Assembly: GCF_030818485.1 (NCBI RefSeq) | Contig: NZ_JAUTAJ010000004.1 | Coordinates: 1,405,001-1,469,000 of the forward strand | Direction of reading: 5' to 3' | From: Pseudoroseomonas cervicalis | Lineage (GTDB): Bacteria > Pseudomonadota > Alphaproteobacteria > Acetobacterales > Acetobacteraceae | DNA length: 64,000 nucleotides | Shown here: positions 16,390 to 28,251 of the stretch, one piece after another | Layout of the letters: the number at the start of each line of letters is the position of its first letter | How positions within the stretch are numbered: position 1 is the stretch's first letter | The notes under the pieces: model-generated | Told to the model about the DNA's origin: nothing | The model's input: the letters and a program-made list of their open reading frames with translations, nothing else | Database searches by the model: none | Translations under genes and position numbers: made by a program

Positions 16390-16410
16390 ACCGGTTAATA
16401 CTTGGTCAAC
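16390..16410 (+). promoter_or_regulatory. TTAA box with CtrA-like spacing, upstream of the fliF operon
   Basis: ACCGGTTAAT places TTAA at 16395-16398. After 7 bases comes TCAAC, one change from the CtrA second half-site TTAAC. This is the best of the boxes and lies 126 bases before fliF. In Caulobacter, CtrA directly controls early flagellar operons; here the binder is inferred. Confidence 0.5.
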
Positions 16411-16536
16411 GCCCGCCAGCGAGATGTGCTGCGGCGCGGCAGGATGCCGTGCGCGGAGGCGGGCACGGTGGATGCGGCGACTCAGCCCCCCAGGACGGGG
16501 AGTGATGCAGGCGATGACAAGGTGCCGGGGCGTGGC

Positions 16537-18255
16537 ATGCCCGGCGGCCTCGGCCGCGCGATGGAGTCGCTGCGCGCCCTCGGCACGGTGCGGCTCGCCG
16601 CCCTCGCCTTCACCGGATTGCTGACCCTCGGCCTGATCGGCTTCCTGACGCTGCGCACCGCCTCGACGCCCATGGGGCTGCTCTATGGCGATCTCGACCA
16701 GCGCGACGCCTCGCAGATCGTGGCGGCGCTGGACCGCGCCCGCGTGCCCTATCGCCTCGGCCGCAACGGCACCGAGGTGCTGGCGCCCGAGGAGGACATC
16801 CCCCGGCTGCGCCTGTCCCTCGCCCGCGACGGGCTGCCCGCCGGCGGCAGCGTCGGTTACGAGATCTTCGACCGCCAGAACGGGCTGACCACCACCCCCT
16901 TCCAGCAGGACATCAACCGGCTGCGCGCGCTGGAGGGCGAGATCGCCCGCTCGATCCGCGGGCTGGATGGCGTCGCCTCCGCCCGCGTGCATCTGGTGCT
17001 GCCGCGGCGCGAGCCCTTCTCGCGCGATCGCGGCGAGAGCCAGGCGAGCGTCGTGCTGCAGATGCGCGGCATCCACCGGCTCGACCGCGAGGGCGTGCAG
17101 GCGGTGCTGCACCTGGTCGCCGCCGCCGTGCCCGGCCTGAAGCCCAGCAACATCGCGGTCGTCGACGGCCGTGGCGAGCTGCTCTCGCGCGGCGGCCAGG
17201 CCGGCGCCAACGGCCTGGCGCAGAGCCAGGAGGAAATCCGCCGCAGCCAGGAAATGCGCATGTCGCGCAGCGTCGAGGAGATGCTGGAGCGCATCCTGGG
17301 CCCGGGCCGCGTGCGCGCCGAGGCGACGATCGAGATGGACCATGACCGGGTCCAGACCACCGAGGAGCGCTTCGACCCCGAGAACCAGGTGCCGCGCAGC
17401 CAGTCCTCGGTGAATGAGAGCAGCCGCAATGGCGAGCAGCAGAACGTCTCGGTGGCCAACCAGCTGCCCGGCGCGCCGCCCGCGCAGCAGAGCAGCGGCC
17501 CGCAGAGCCAGGAGGCGCGGCAGGAGGAGACGGTCAATTACGAGATCGGCCGCACCACCCGCAACACGCTGCGCGACCAGCCGGTGGTGCGCCGCCTCTC
17601 GGTGGCCGTCCTGGTCGATGGCGTCTGGGAGCCGGGCGAGAATGGCGGCGCGGCGCGCTTCCGCGAGCGCACGCCGCAGGAGATGGAGCGCATCAGCGCG
17701 CTGGTGCGCGGCGCCATCGGCTTCAACGAGGCGCGCGGCGACCGGCTGGAAGTGGTGTCGCTGCGCTTCGCCGATCCGAGCTGGGGCTCGGATGGCGAGG
17801 GCCAGCGCGGCCCGCTCGGCCTGCCGCCGCTGACGCCGACGCTGACCGCGCGGCTGCTGGAGAGCGCGCTCTACGCCCTGGTGGCGCTGCTGGCGGTGTT
17901 CTTCGTCGGCCGCCCGGTGGCCAAGCGGCTGGTCGCCGGCATGGCGCCGCGCCCGGTGGGCGCGCTGGCCGGCGCCGGCGCGGCGGGCCTCGGCGGCGCG
18001 CTGCCGGCGCCGGAGGGCGCGCTGCCCGGCATGCCGGGCGTGGCCGGCGCCGCCGCCGGCGCCGCGGCGCTCGCCGGCGAGGCGGGCGAGGCCGGCGCGC
18101 CGGCCGACCACGCGATGATCGACCTCGCCATGGTCAGCGGCCAGATCAGCGTCTCCAGCCTGAACTCGCTGACCGACCTGGTCGAGAAATACCCCGAGGA
18201 GACGCTGGCGGTGGTGCGCCGCTGGCTCTCGCCTGAAGAGGCCGCCAAGTCATGA
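16537..18255 (+). CDS. fliF: Flagellar MS-ring protein FliF
   Basis: This protein has about 572 residues. A first membrane helix lies at about 20-45, followed by the ring-building YscJ/FliF domain ([51 protein letters not shown]). A long loop leads to a second membrane helix at about 440-462, and a C-terminal tail binds FliG. FliF forms the MS ring in the inner membrane, the first structure of the basal body. Length matches the family. The frame is open back to a TTG at 16402, but that overlaps the TTAA box; ATG 16537 is the best candidate and the N-terminus is uncertain. It overlaps fliG by four bases. Confidence 0.93.
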   Translation: MPGGLGRAMESLRALGTVRLAALAFTGLLTLGLIGFLTLRTASTPMGLLYGDLDQRDASQIVAALDRARVPYRLGRNGTEVLAPEEDIPRLRLSLARDGLPAGGSVGYEIFDRQNGLTTTPFQQDINRLRALEGEIARSIRGLDGVASARVHLVLPRREPFSRDRGESQASVVLQMRGIHRLDREGVQAVLHLVAAAVPGLKPSNIAVVDGRGELLSRGGQAGANGLAQSQEEIRRSQEMRMSRSVEEMLERILGPGRVRAEATIEMDHDRVQTTEERFDPENQVPRSQSSVNESSRNGEQQNVSVANQLPGAPPAQQSSGPQSQEARQEETVNYEIGRTTRNTLRDQPVVRRLSVAVLVDGVWEPGENGGAARFRERTPQEMERISALVRGAIGFNEARGDRLEVVSLRFADPSWGSDGEGQRGPLGLPPLTPTLTARLLESALYALVALLAVFFVGRPVAKRLVAGMAPRPVGALAGAGAAGLGGALPAPEGALPGMPGVAGAAAGAAALAGEAGEAGAPADHAMIDLAMVSGQISVSSLNSLTDLVEKYPEETLAVVRRWLSPEEAAKS

Positions 18256-19283
18256 GCATGACCACCCTGCGCGGGCGCCGCCTGACCAGCGGCCTGAGCG
18301 GCCCGCAGAAGGCGGCGACGCTGATGCTGGCGCTGGGCGAGGAGCGCGCCGGCAAGATCCTCGGCCGCATGCATGATGACGAGGTGCGCGACGTCTCCGC
18401 CGCCATGGCGCAGCTGGGCTCGGTGCCGGCCGAGGCGGTCGAGGCGCTGTGCCGCGAATTCGCCGAGGAGATCGGCCAGGCCGGCGCGCTGATCGGCAGC
18501 TGGGAGACCACCGAGCGGCTGCTGCTGCGCACCCTGCCGCGCGAGCGCGTCACCCAGATCATGGAGGAGCTGCGCGGCCCGGCCGGGCGCACCATGTGGG
18601 AGAAGCTGGGCAATGTGAACGAGGCGGTGCTCGCCAACTACCTCAAGAACGAGTACCCGCAGACCGTCGCCGTGGTGCTGACCAAGGTGAAGCCCGACCA
18701 TGCGGCGCGCGTGCTGGCGCTGCTGCCCGACAGCTTCGCCATGGAAGTGGTGATGCGCATGCTGCGCATGGAAAGCCCGCAGGCCGAGGCGCTGGAAGGC
18801 GTCGAGCGCACGCTGAAGGCCGAGTTCATGTCGAACCTGGCGCGCTCCGCCCGCCGCGACACGCATGAGGTCATGGCCGAGATCATGAACAATCTCGACC
18901 GCGGCGCCGAGGCGCGCATCATGGGCGCGCTGGAGGAGCAGGCGGCGGAATCGGCCGCGCGCATCCGCTCGCTGATGTTCACCTTCGAGGATCTCAGGCG
19001 GCTCGACCCGCAGGGCATGCAGGTGCTGCTGCGCGCGGTGGAGAAGGACCGGCTGGCGATCGCGCTGAAGGGCGCCTCCGACACGCTGCGCGAGCAGTTC
19101 TACAAGAGCATGTCCGAGCGCGCCGCGCGCATGCTGCGCGACGACATCGCATCCCTCGGCCCGACCCGGCTGCGCGATGTCGAGGAGGCGCAGATGGCCA
19201 TGGTGGCGCTGGCCAAGGAGCTGGCCAGCCAGGGCGAGCTGCAGCTCGCCGAGGGCGGCAAGGCCGAGGAGATGGTGTATTGA
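18252..19283 (+). CDS. fliG: Flagellar motor switch protein FliG
   Basis: This 343-residue protein has the three FliG domains. The N-terminal part binds FliF. The middle domain has the EHPQ-like segment (here [14 protein letters not shown]). The C-terminal torque domain has alternating charges ([20 protein letters not shown], then [11 protein letters not shown] and [12 protein letters not shown]). FliG transmits torque from the MotA stator to the rotor. Length is standard. It overlaps fliF (ATGA) and its stop overlaps the proposed TTG start of fliH. Confidence 0.97.
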   Translation: MSMTTLRGRRLTSGLSGPQKAATLMLALGEERAGKILGRMHDDEVRDVSAAMAQLGSVPAEAVEALCREFAEEIGQAGALIGSWETTERLLLRTLPRERVTQIMEELRGPAGRTMWEKLGNVNEAVLANYLKNEYPQTVAVVLTKVKPDHAARVLALLPDSFAMEVVMRMLRMESPQAEALEGVERTLKAEFMSNLARSARRDTHEVMAEIMNNLDRGAEARIMGALEEQAAESAARIRSLMFTFEDLRRLDPQGMQVLLRAVEKDRLAIALKGASDTLREQFYKSMSERAARMLRDDIASLGPTRLRDVEEAQMAMVALAKELASQGELQLAEGGKAEEMVY

Positions 19284-20161
19284 GCGCCGCCGCCGACACC
19301 GCCCTGCCGCCCGGCCTCGACGAGATGCCGCTGGCACATCACGCCATCCTGTTCCGCCGCCCGCCGGCGGCGGCGGCCAATACGCCGGCGCCGCGCCGCA
19401 TGACGCCGGGCGGCGGCAGCGTGCCGGTGCATCTGTTCACCGCCCTCGACCTCGAGGCCCCGGCGGCGCAGGCCGCCCCGGCCGCCGCCGCGCCGGAGCC
19501 CGCCGCCCCTGCCCTGTCGCCGGAGCTGCTGGCGGCGCTGGCCGCGGCGCGCGCCGAGGGGCATGCGGCCGGCCACGCCGAGGGCATCGAGGCGGGCCGC
19601 GCCCAGGGCCTGGCCGAGGGCATCGCCCAGGGCCGGGCCGCGGCCGAGGCCGAGCGCGAGGCGGCGATCGCCGGCGCGCTGCGCCTGGCCGCGGCGGGGC
19701 TGGCCGATGCCGGGCGCGAGGCGCGCGCGGTGGCCGAGGCCAGCGCCAGCGCCATCGCCGAGGCGGCGCTGGCCGCGCTGCTGGGCGCGCTGCCGAGCCT
19801 GGCCACCCGTCTCGGCGCTGCCGAGGCGGCGCATTTCATCGCCGCCCTGCTGCCGGCGCTGCGGGAGGAACCCGCGCTGTCGGTCCGGGTGGCGCCCGCC
19901 CTGGCGGAGGGGGTCGCATCCCGCTTCGCCGGGCTGCCCGTCAGCATCGGCGCCGATCCGGCGCTGGAGCCGGGCGATGCCGTGCTGCGCTGGCAGGGCG
20001 GCGAGGCCACGCGCAGCGCCGCCGCCGCGCGCGCGGCGGTGGCAAGGGCGCTGGCCGAATGCGGCCTGCTGCCGGCATCCGACGCCGCCACCGACGCCGC
20101 CACCGACGCCGCCACCGACGCCGCCACTGGCCCCACGGCCACCGACAACGCGCAGACCTGA
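19280..20161 (+). CDS. fliH: Flagellar assembly protein FliH
   Basis: This protein of about 293 residues has a Pro/Ala-rich N-terminus and the glycine-repeat helix typical of FliH ([20 protein letters not shown], about 97-116). A C-terminal domain follows (about 130-265) that should bind and restrain the export ATPase FliI. The start is a TTG overlapping the fliG stop, with GAGGAG nine bases ahead; an ATG at 19325 is the alternative. The C-terminal tail carries four copies of DAAT, from a 12-base DNA repeat. FliI itself is not encoded in the window. Confidence 0.82.
   Translation: MSAAADTALPPGLDEMPLAHHAILFRRPPAAAANTPAPRRMTPGGGSVPVHLFTALDLEAPAAQAAPAAAAPEPAAPALSPELLAALAAARAEGHAAGHAEGIEAGRAQGLAEGIAQGRAAAEAEREAAIAGALRLAAAGLADAGREARAVAEASASAIAEAALAALLGALPSLATRLGAAEAAHFIAALLPALREEPALSVRVAPALAEGVASRFAGLPVSIGADPALEPGDAVLRWQGGEATRSAAAARAAVARALAECGLLPASDAATDAATDAATDAATGPTATDNAQT
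20081..20128 (+). repeat. Four 12-base tandem repeats in fliH
   Basis: GACGCCGCCACC occurs four times in a row (the last ends ACT), encoding DAAT four times near the FliH C-terminus. The in-frame unit could change copy number without a frameshift. Confidence 0.9.
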
Positions 20162-20178
20162 CAGGAAGGGAAGGCAAG

Positions 20179-20508
20179 ATGCAGGACCCGATCCGCGGCG
20201 CCATGCCACTGAGCGAGCTGCCCGAGGCGCCGGAGGCCGAGCCCCGGCGCGGCGGCGTGGGCGATCTCAACGCCGTCTACGACATCCCCGTGCAGGTCTC
20301 GGCCGTGCTCGGCCGCGCCACCATGCAGGTCAGCCAGCTGCTGAAGCTGGGCCGCGGCGCGGTGGTGGAGCTGGACCGCAAGCTGGGCGAGGCGGTGGAC
20401 ATCTACGTCAACAACCGCCTGGTGGCGCGTGGCGAGGTGGTGATGGTGGGCGAGAACCGCCTCGGCGTCACCATGACCGAGATCGTCAAGACCGACCGGG
20501 TGGGCTGA
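20179..20508 (+). CDS. fliN: Flagellar motor switch protein FliN
   Basis: This 109-residue protein has a short acidic N-terminus and a C-terminal SpoA/FliN domain (about 33-107). The domain shows YDIPVQVSAVLGRATMQVSQ, LLKLGRGAVVELDRKLGE and VDIYVNNRLVARGEVVMVG. FliN builds the lower C-ring with FliM and helps bring export complexes to the gate. GGGAAGG precedes the ATG. It follows fliH by 17 bases and is three bases from flbD. fliM is not in this window. Confidence 0.96.
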   Translation: MQDPIRGAMPLSELPEAPEAEPRRGGVGDLNAVYDIPVQVSAVLGRATMQVSQLLKLGRGAVVELDRKLGEAVDIYVNNRLVARGEVVMVGENRLGVTMTEIVKTDRVG

Positions 20509-20511
20509 GCC

Positions 20512-21959
<1,448 letters not shown>

Positions 21960-21960
<1 letters not shown>

Positions 21961-24059
21961 TGGCCATGGCCGGCCGCAGCCTCGCCTTCGCCCTGCCCGG
22001 GCCGCTGCGCGGCCTGCGCCTCGGCAGCGATGTCAGCCTGGCGCTGGGCGTCGTCGCGCTGATGATGGTCATGGTGGTGCCGCTGCCCACCGTGCTGCTC
22101 GATCTCGGCCTCGCCATCTCGATCACCGCCTCGGTGCTGGTGCTGATGGTGGCGCTGCTGCTGCAGCGGCCGCTCGACTTCACCGCCTTCCCGACCATCC
22201 TGCTGCTGACCACGCTGCTGCGCCTGGCGCTGAACGTCGCCACCACCCGCGCCGTGCTCAGCCATGGGCATGAGGGCGTGGGGGCGGCGGGCGGCGTCAT
22301 CTCCGCCTTCGGCGCCTTCCTGATGGGCGGCGACGTGCTGATCGGGCTGGTGGTCTTCGCCATCCTGCTGCTGGTCAACTTCATGGTGGTCACCAAGGGC
22401 TCGGGCCGCATCGCCGAGGTGGCGGCGCGCTTCAGCCTGGACGCCATGCCCGGCAAGCAGATGGCGATCGATGCCGACCTCTCGGCGGGGCTGATCGACG
22501 AGACCGAGGCGCGCCGCCGCCGGCGCGAGCTGGAGGAGGAGAGCGGCTTCTTCGGCGCCATGGACGGCGCCGCGAAATTCGTCCGCGGCGACGCCATCGC
22601 CGGCCTCATCACCACCGGCATCAACCTCCTGGGCGGGCTCGCCGTCGGCCTCGGCCGGCACGGCATGTCCTTCGGCGACGCGGTGGAGACCTTCGCGACG
22701 CTGACCGTGGGCGACGGCCTGGTGACGCAGATCCCCTCGCTGCTGATCTCGGTCGCCGCCGGCATCGTGGTGACCAAGGGCAACACCGAGGGCCGCGCCG
22801 ACCAGATGCTGGCCGGCCAGCTCGGCGGCGCCTCCAAGCCGCTGGCCATCGCCGCCGGCAGCGCGCTGCTTCTGGCCGCCATGCCGGGCATGCCGGCGCT
22901 GCCCTTCCTGGGCCTGGCCGGCGCCGCCGGCGGGCTGGCGGTGGTGCGCCACCGCGCCGAGCGCAACGCCGCGCTGATCGCCGCCCGCCCGAAGCCGCCG
23001 CCGCCCAAGGTGGTGAACGAGGACGCGCCGGTGGCCGAGGCGCTGAAGCTCGACCTGCTGCGGCTCGAGATCGGCTATGGCCTGCTCTCGCTCGCCTCCG
23101 GCGACCAGCCGCGGCTGACCGAGCAGATCCGCTCGCTGCGCAAGAGCTTCGCGCAGGAGATGGGCTTCGTGCTGCCCTCGGTGCGGGTGCAGGACAACAT
23201 GCAGCTGGCGCCGCATGGCTATCTGGTGCGGGTGAAGGAGGTCGAGGCGGCGCGCGGCGAGGTGAAGCCGCCGATGCTGCTGGCCATCGACCCCACCGGC
23301 AAGCTGCCGCCCTTCCCGGGCGAGAAATGCCAGGAGCCCGCCTTCGGCCTGCCGGCGCTGTGGATCGAGGAGCGGCTGCGCGAGCAGGCGCTGGCGCGCG
23401 GCTGCACCGTGGTGGATGCGGCCGGCGTGCTGGTCACCCACCTGACCGAGGTGGTGCGCGAGAACATGGCCGACCTGCTGAGCCATGCCGAGACGCGCCG
23501 CCTGCTGGACGGGCTGCCGGACGACAACAAGCGCCTGGTGGCCGACCTGATCCCGGCCCAGGCCAGCATCGGCACGGTGCAGCGCGTGCTGCAGACGCTG
23601 CTGGCCGAGCGCGTCTCGATCCGCGACCTGCCGACCATCCTGGAGGGCATCCAGGAGGCGACGGCGGGCGGCGTGCCGCGCGGGCTGACCAGCATCGTCG
23701 CCACCGTGCGCGCCCGGCTGGCCCGCCAGCTGACCGAGGCGGCGCGCGGCCCGCAGGGCGATGTGCCGCTGCTGACGCTGGGCGCCGAATGGGAGGCCGC
23801 CTTCGCCGAGGCGCTGATCGGCCCGCCGGAGGAGAAGCAGCTGGCCCTCGCCCCCAGCCGGGTCAACGAATTCGCGCAGCGCCTGCGCCAGGCGCTGGAC
23901 CGCGCCGGCAATGCCGGCGACATGCCGGCGCTGGTCTGCTCGGGCGGCATCCGGCCGCATGTGCGGGCGGTGGTGGAGCGCTTCCGCCCCAGCACCACCG
24001 TGCTGGCCCAGGCCGAGATCCATCCGCGGGCGCGCATCCGCGTCCTCGGCAGCGTCTGA
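21960..24059 (+). CDS. flhA: Flagellar export gate protein FlhA
   Basis: This 699-residue protein has an N-terminal half with about eight membrane segments (about 20-330). It includes the FHIPEP-family signature region (LLLTTLLRLALNVATTRAVL) and the cytoplasmic loop GRIAEVAARFSLDAMPGKQM. The C-terminal cytoplasmic domain (about 350-690) receives chaperone-substrate complexes. FlhA forms a nine-part ring in the export gate. The ATG overlaps the flbD stop (TGATG); a second ATG follows at 21966. Length is standard for the family. Confidence 0.97.
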
Positions 24060-24076
24060 GCCAGGCCTAGACCGCC

Positions 24077-25048
24077 ATGCGCATCCGCGTCATCCGCGCC
24101 GCCACCATGGCCGAGGCGATGCGTCGCCTGACCGCCGAGCTCGGCCCGGACGCGGTGCTGCTCTCCTCGCGCCGGGTCAATGGCGGCTTCGAGGCGACGG
24201 CGGCGCTGGAGACCGACCCGGCGGATGAGCCGCTGCCGGCGGTGGAGCCCGCCCCCGCGCCGGAGCCGCGCGCCGAGGCGGCGGCGCTGACCTTCCACAA
24301 TCTGCCCGCGACCCTGCGGGAGCGGCTGATGGCGGGCCCGCTGGAGGCGACGCTGTCGGCCGCCTTCCGCTTCGGCGGGCTGCCGCCGCTCGGCCAGCGG
24401 CCGCTGCTGCTGGCCGGCCCGCCGGGCGCGGGCAAGACGCTGACGCTGGTCAAGCTTGCCGCCCAGCATGTGCTGGAGGGCGAGCCGCCGCCGCTGCTGC
24501 TGAATGCCGACCAGCAGCGCCCGGGGGCAGCCGAGCAGCTGCTGGGTGTCGCCGAGGTGCTGCACGCGCCGCTGGCCCAGGCCACCACCCCGGCCGCCGC
24601 CCTGCAGGCCATCGCGCTGCGCCCGCCGGGCGGCGCGGTGCTGATCGACACGCCGGGCGTCGACCCCTTCGAGCCGGCCCAGGCGCGCATGCTGGCGGCG
24701 CTGATCGCCGCCACCCGCGCCGCCGTGGTGCTGGTGCTGCCGGCCGGCCTCGACTGTTCCGAGGCGACCGAGCTGGCCCGCGCCTTCCGCGCGCTGGGCG
24801 CCACCCATATGCTGCCGACGCGGCTGGATGCGGCGCGGCGGCTGGGCGGCGTGCTGGCCGCGGCCCATGCCGGCGGGCTGGTGCTAACCGTTGCCGGCAC
24901 CGGGCCGGAAGCCGCCGGCGGGCTGCTGCCGCTCGATGCCGAATGGCTGGCCGCGCGGCTGCGCCGCCGCAGCCACCACCCCAACGCCGCTGACCGGCTG
25001 GCCCCCTCCCCCCGAGCCGCCGCCCTGGCGGCTGGAGTATCCGCATGA
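24077..25048 (+). CDS. flhF: Flagellar SRP-like GTPase FlhF
   Basis: This 323-residue protein starts with the typical MRIRVIRAATMAEAMRRL and LGPDAVLLSSRRV. A Pro/Ala linker leads to an SRP-type GTPase domain with P-loop GPPGAGKT (about 116-123), NADQQRPGA, LIDTPGVD and a TRLD guanine-binding motif. FlhF sets flagellar number and places the first ring protein, usually at the pole. It is shorter than many FlhF proteins (about 400), mainly in the linker. It overlaps flhG by four bases. Confidence 0.92.
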   Translation: MRIRVIRAATMAEAMRRLTAELGPDAVLLSSRRVNGGFEATAALETDPADEPLPAVEPAPAPEPRAEAAALTFHNLPATLRERLMAGPLEATLSAAFRFGGLPPLGQRPLLLAGPPGAGKTLTLVKLAAQHVLEGEPPPLLLNADQQRPGAAEQLLGVAEVLHAPLAQATTPAAALQAIALRPPGGAVLIDTPGVDPFEPAQARMLAALIAATRAAVVLVLPAGLDCSEATELARAFRALGATHMLPTRLDAARRLGGVLAAAHAGGLVLTVAGTGPEAAGGLLPLDAEWLAARLRRRSHHPNAADRLAPSPRAAALAAGVSA

Positions 25049-25854
25049 TGTCCGACCTCGCGCCGAGCGCGGAACCCCAGCCGCGTTTCGAGCCCGGCCC
25101 GGCCCCGAGCCCCGCCCCGGGCCGGCTGGTCGCCATCGCCTCCGGCAAGGGCGGGGTGGGCAAGACCTGGCTGGCCATCACCCTGGCGCAGACCTTGGCG
25201 CAGCGCGGCCGCCGCGTGCTGCTGGCGGATGGCGATCTGGGCCTGGCCAATGTCGACGTGCAGCTCGGCCTGCAGCCGGAGCGCGATCTGCAGGCGGTGC
25301 TGAGCGGCAGGATCGCGCTGACCCAGGCGGTGATGCACCATGCCGAGGGCGGCTTCGACGTGCTGGCCGGCCGTTCCGGCAGCGGCGCGCTGGCCAGCCT
25401 CCGGCCCGAGGTGGTGGAGCATGTGGCGGCGCTGCTGCGCGCCGCGACGGGGCGGTGGGATGTGGTGCTGCTCGATCTCGGCGCCGGGCTGGCGCCGGCG
25501 ACGCGGCGCCTGGCGGCGGCGGCCGACACGCTGCTGGTGGTCGCCACCGACGAGCCGACCAGCCTGACCGACGCCTATGCCACGCTGAAGCTGCACGGCA
25601 CCGACCGGCCGGGCGGCGATTGCCGCATCGTGGTGAACCAGGCGGTGGACATCCCCTCCGGCCGGCGCACCGCGGCGGCGCTGCAGCGCGCCTGCGCCAC
25701 CTTCCTGCGGCGCGACGTGCCGCTGGCCGGGCTGGTGCGGCGGGATGAGCGGGTGCGCGACACCATCCGGCGGCAGACGCCGCTGCTCAGCCGCCACCCC
25801 AATTCGGCGGCGGCGGCGGATGTCGCCCTGCTAGCCCGCGCCGTCGACCCCTGA
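25045..25854 (+). CDS. flhG: MinD-like ATPase FlhG (FleN), flagellar number control
   Basis: This 269-residue ParA/MinD-family ATPase has a deviant Walker A (SGKGGVGKT, about 32-40), switch region LADGDLGLANVDVQLG and Walker B-like VVLLDLGAGL. In other bacteria FlhG restrains flagellar number and acts on FlhF and FleQ/FlbD-type regulators. The start ATG overlaps the flhF stop. The first 25 residues are Pro-rich. It is the last gene of the fliF-flhG run and faces ugd convergently, with a terminator hairpin between them. Confidence 0.93.
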   Translation: MMSDLAPSAEPQPRFEPGPAPSPAPGRLVAIASGKGGVGKTWLAITLAQTLAQRGRRVLLADGDLGLANVDVQLGLQPERDLQAVLSGRIALTQAVMHHAEGGFDVLAGRSGSGALASLRPEVVEHVAALLRAATGRWDVVLLDLGAGLAPATRRLAAAADTLLVVATDEPTSLTDAYATLKLHGTDRPGGDCRIVVNQAVDIPSGRRTAAALQRACATFLRRDVPLAGLVRRDERVRDTIRRQTPLLSRHPNSAAAADVALLARAVDP

Positions 25855-25858
25855 GACG

Positions 25859-25892
25859 CAAAAGCCCCGCCGGCCCGACGGCCGGCGGGGCT
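25859..25892 (-). terminator. Terminator between flhG and ugd
   Basis: A 13-bp perfect stem (AGCCCCGCCGGCC with GGCCGGCGGGGCT) has a four-base loop. On the minus strand it runs into TTTT, so it ends ugd; on the plus strand it may also slow the flhG transcript. A second 9-bp inverted repeat follows at about 25899-25919. Confidence 0.8.
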
Positions 25893-25929
25893 CCCTGGGC
25901 CGGCCCACCGGGCCGGCCAACCGAAAAGA

Positions 25930-27234
25930 TTACGGGCGGCCGATGGAGCTGTAGGTGAAGCCCACCTCGCGCATCGCCGCCGGGTCCCACACATTGCGCA
26001 GGTCGCAGATGACGTCGCCGGCCATGGCGGCCTTCAGCTTCTCCGGCGAGAGCGAGCGGAACTCGTTCCATTCGGTGATCAGCACCAGGGCGTCGGCGCC
26101 CTGCACCGCCTCCATGGCGTTCGCCGTGAACTCGACGCCGCCGGGCAGCAGCTGCTTCGCATGGGCGGGCTGCGGGTCATAGGCGCGGATGCGCGCACCC
26201 GCCGCCGCCAGCGCCGGCAGGATGACCAGCGACGGCGCGTCGCGCATGTCATCCGTCTCCGGCTTGAAGGTGACGCCGAGCACCGCGATGGTCTTGCCCG
26301 CCACCGTGCCGCCGCAGGCGGCGACCACGCGCTCGGCCATCTGCGCCTTGCGGGCGTCATTGGCGGCGATGGTCTGCTCGACAATGGTCACCGGCGCGCC
26401 CAGCTCCTGCGCCGAGCGGGCCAGGGCCAGCGTGTCCTTGGGGAAGCAGGAACCGCCATAGCCCGGCCCGGCATGCAGGAATTTGCGGCCGATGCGGCCA
26501 TCGAGCCCCATGCCGCGCGCCACGTCATGCACATTGGCGCCGGCCTTCTCGCAGAGATCGGCCATCTGGTTGATGAAGGTGATCTTCACCGCCAGGAACG
26601 CGTTGGAGGCGTATTTGATCAGCTCCGCCGTCTCGATGCTGGTGGCGACCACCGGCGTCTCGATCAGGTAGAGCGGGCGGTAGAGGCGCTTCAGCACGGC
26701 CAGCGCGCGCTCGGAATCGACGCCCACGACCACGCGGTCGGGCCGCATGAAATCGCCGATGGCGCTGCCCTCGCGCAGGAATTCCGGGTTCGAGGCGACC
26801 TCGATCTCCAGATCCGGGCGGGCGGCGCGGACGATCTCCTTCACGCGGCGGCCGGTGCCCACCGGCACGGTCGATTTGGTGACCAGCACGATCGGCTTCT
26901 CGGCGGCCTTGGCCACCTGCTCGGCCGCGGCGAAGACATAGGTCAGGTCGGCATGGCCATCGCCGCGCCGGGTGGGCGTGCCGACCGCCAGGAACACCGC
27001 CTCGGCGCCCTGCATCGCCTCGGTCAGCTCGGTGGTGAAGGTCAGGCGGCCGTCGCGCGCATTCTCCTCCACCAGCCGGTCGAGCCCGGGCTCGTAGATC
27101 GGGATGCGGCCCTCGCGCAGCGCCTCGATCTTGCTGGCATCCGTGTCGACGATGCAGACATCGACGCCGAACTCGGCGAAGCAGGCGCCGGAGACAAGGC
27201 CGACATAGCCGGCCCCGATCACGGTGATTTTCAT
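25930..27234 (-). CDS. ugd: UDP-glucose 6-dehydrogenase
   Basis: This 434-residue protein has an N-terminal NAD-binding domain (GAGYVGLVSGACFAEFG, about 7-23), the substrate region (VASNPEFLREGSA) and the catalytic cysteine in GYGGSCFPKD (near residue 261). It ends with a C-terminal UDP-binding domain (TEWNEFRSL). It oxidises UDP-glucose twice to UDP-glucuronate, a precursor for acidic surface polysaccharides. Length is typical. It is encoded alone, convergent with flhG, and opens the glycan region. About 1 kb of non-coding DNA separates it from xanB. Confidence 0.97.
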   Translation of the reverse strand: MKITVIGAGYVGLVSGACFAEFGVDVCIVDTDASKIEALREGRIPIYEPGLDRLVEENARDGRLTFTTELTEAMQGAEAVFLAVGTPTRRGDGHADLTYVFAAAEQVAKAAEKPIVLVTKSTVPVGTGRRVKEIVRAARPDLEIEVASNPEFLREGSAIGDFMRPDRVVVGVDSERALAVLKRLYRPLYLIETPVVATSIETAELIKYASNAFLAVKITFINQMADLCEKAGANVHDVARGMGLDGRIGRKFLHAGPGYGGSCFPKDTLALARSAQELGAPVTIVEQTIAANDARKAQMAERVVAACGGTVAGKTIAVLGVTFKPETDDMRDAPSLVILPALAAAGARIRAYDPQPAHAKQLLPGGVEFTANAMEAVQGADALVLITEWNEFRSLSPEKLKAAMAGDVICDLRNVWDPAAMREVGFTYSSIGRP

Positions 27235-28166
27235 TTCGACCTCAGATCCTCAGAGTGTCGTGGCGGGGCCTGCATACGGCCATCCGGAGATCCGCCGCGG
27301 AGCAGAACGTTACTGGAAAGCAATATTGATGCCCGCCTGTGCCCCCGGAGCCATCGGGCTTCGGGAGGAGCATTCCAGGAACACTCCGCGCTCCCGCAAG
27401 AAAGAGATCTCTCCAGACGGCATGGCACAGCCTTGTTGCGCTGCACCTTGATACAGGAGGGGATGGTCAAGGTGAAGCCCCTTGCGCGCAGCGGCGGCGC
27501 CCCCTGCCTTCGCTGCGCGACGGGGCGATGTGGCGGCGCCCTGCGCCCGCGCCGCGCATCCGGCGGGTTTTCCCTGCTGCCATCTCTGCATTGTGAAGCT
27601 CTCGATTCTTGCGGGAAGGAAGGCTGCGGCGCAACGCAGGCGCGCAGCGCGGGCCGCCGCACCCGTCATGCGTGCAGAGCCCCGCGTCCGGACCGGCACC
27701 CTGTGGTCCCCCTTCTGCTGATCGCGCAATTTTGCAGTCACCGGCAGGAAGGTCGCGGCCCTCGGGAAATCGCGTGTCTGCGTCTCGTTTCGTCGGCGCG
27801 CTCCGCTTCGCTTTGAGGCACCGGCATGCCGCGCAGCGGGCATATGCGCCTCCTCCCGCCTCGGCGCTCGTCACGCCCCTGCAATCTTGACCTGCGCTTT
27901 TCCTCTTTCTGTCGTCTCCGCCGCAAGCTAGCACGGATGGAACGGATGATCCGCACCGCATCCGAACCTTTCGAGACGGATATGAATCGCCCCGGCCCGA
28001 CATCAGCCACCGCCACATGCCGACATGGCCAGGGACCGGGCAGCGCCATTCCGACGCGAGGCGAATCGTTTCTTGTTAAGAACAAAAATGGCCGACTCGG
28101 GCCGCGCGCGCAAGCGCGGCATCGCGCCTCCGTCCCGGTGGCGCGCGATCTCCATCCCCGCTCCCC
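27235..28166. other. 932-base intergenic region, no supportable gene
   Basis: No open frame here has convincing family features, a good ribosome site and normal codon use together. Base composition is lower in GC than the neighbouring genes, especially near 27700-28100. A small inverted repeat (TTCTTGTTAAGAA) lies near 28070. The region must hold the ugd promoter and the upstream control region of xanB, where activator sites for the sigma-54 promoter at 28167 would be expected. Confidence 0.5.
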
Positions 28167-28181
28167 TGGCACGCCGCTTGC
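28167..28181 (+). promoter_or_regulatory. Sigma-54 promoter for xanB/manC
   Basis: TGGCACGCCGCTTGC matches TGGCACG-N4-TTGC exactly. The predicted start is near 28193, 59 bases before the chosen ATG at 28252. It is as good as the promoter of flgE. Confidence 0.8.
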
Positions 28182-28251
28182 CCGGGGCATGCGCAACCTT
28201 GCGTCGGCACACCGGCCCTCGTGACACATGCAGGACATCAAGGACACCAAC

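Noticed and set aside
27421..27445. Possible sigma-54 promoter (TGGCAC then TTGC) in the ugd-xanB gap
   Set aside because: The spacer is 7 bases instead of 5, and no gene follows.
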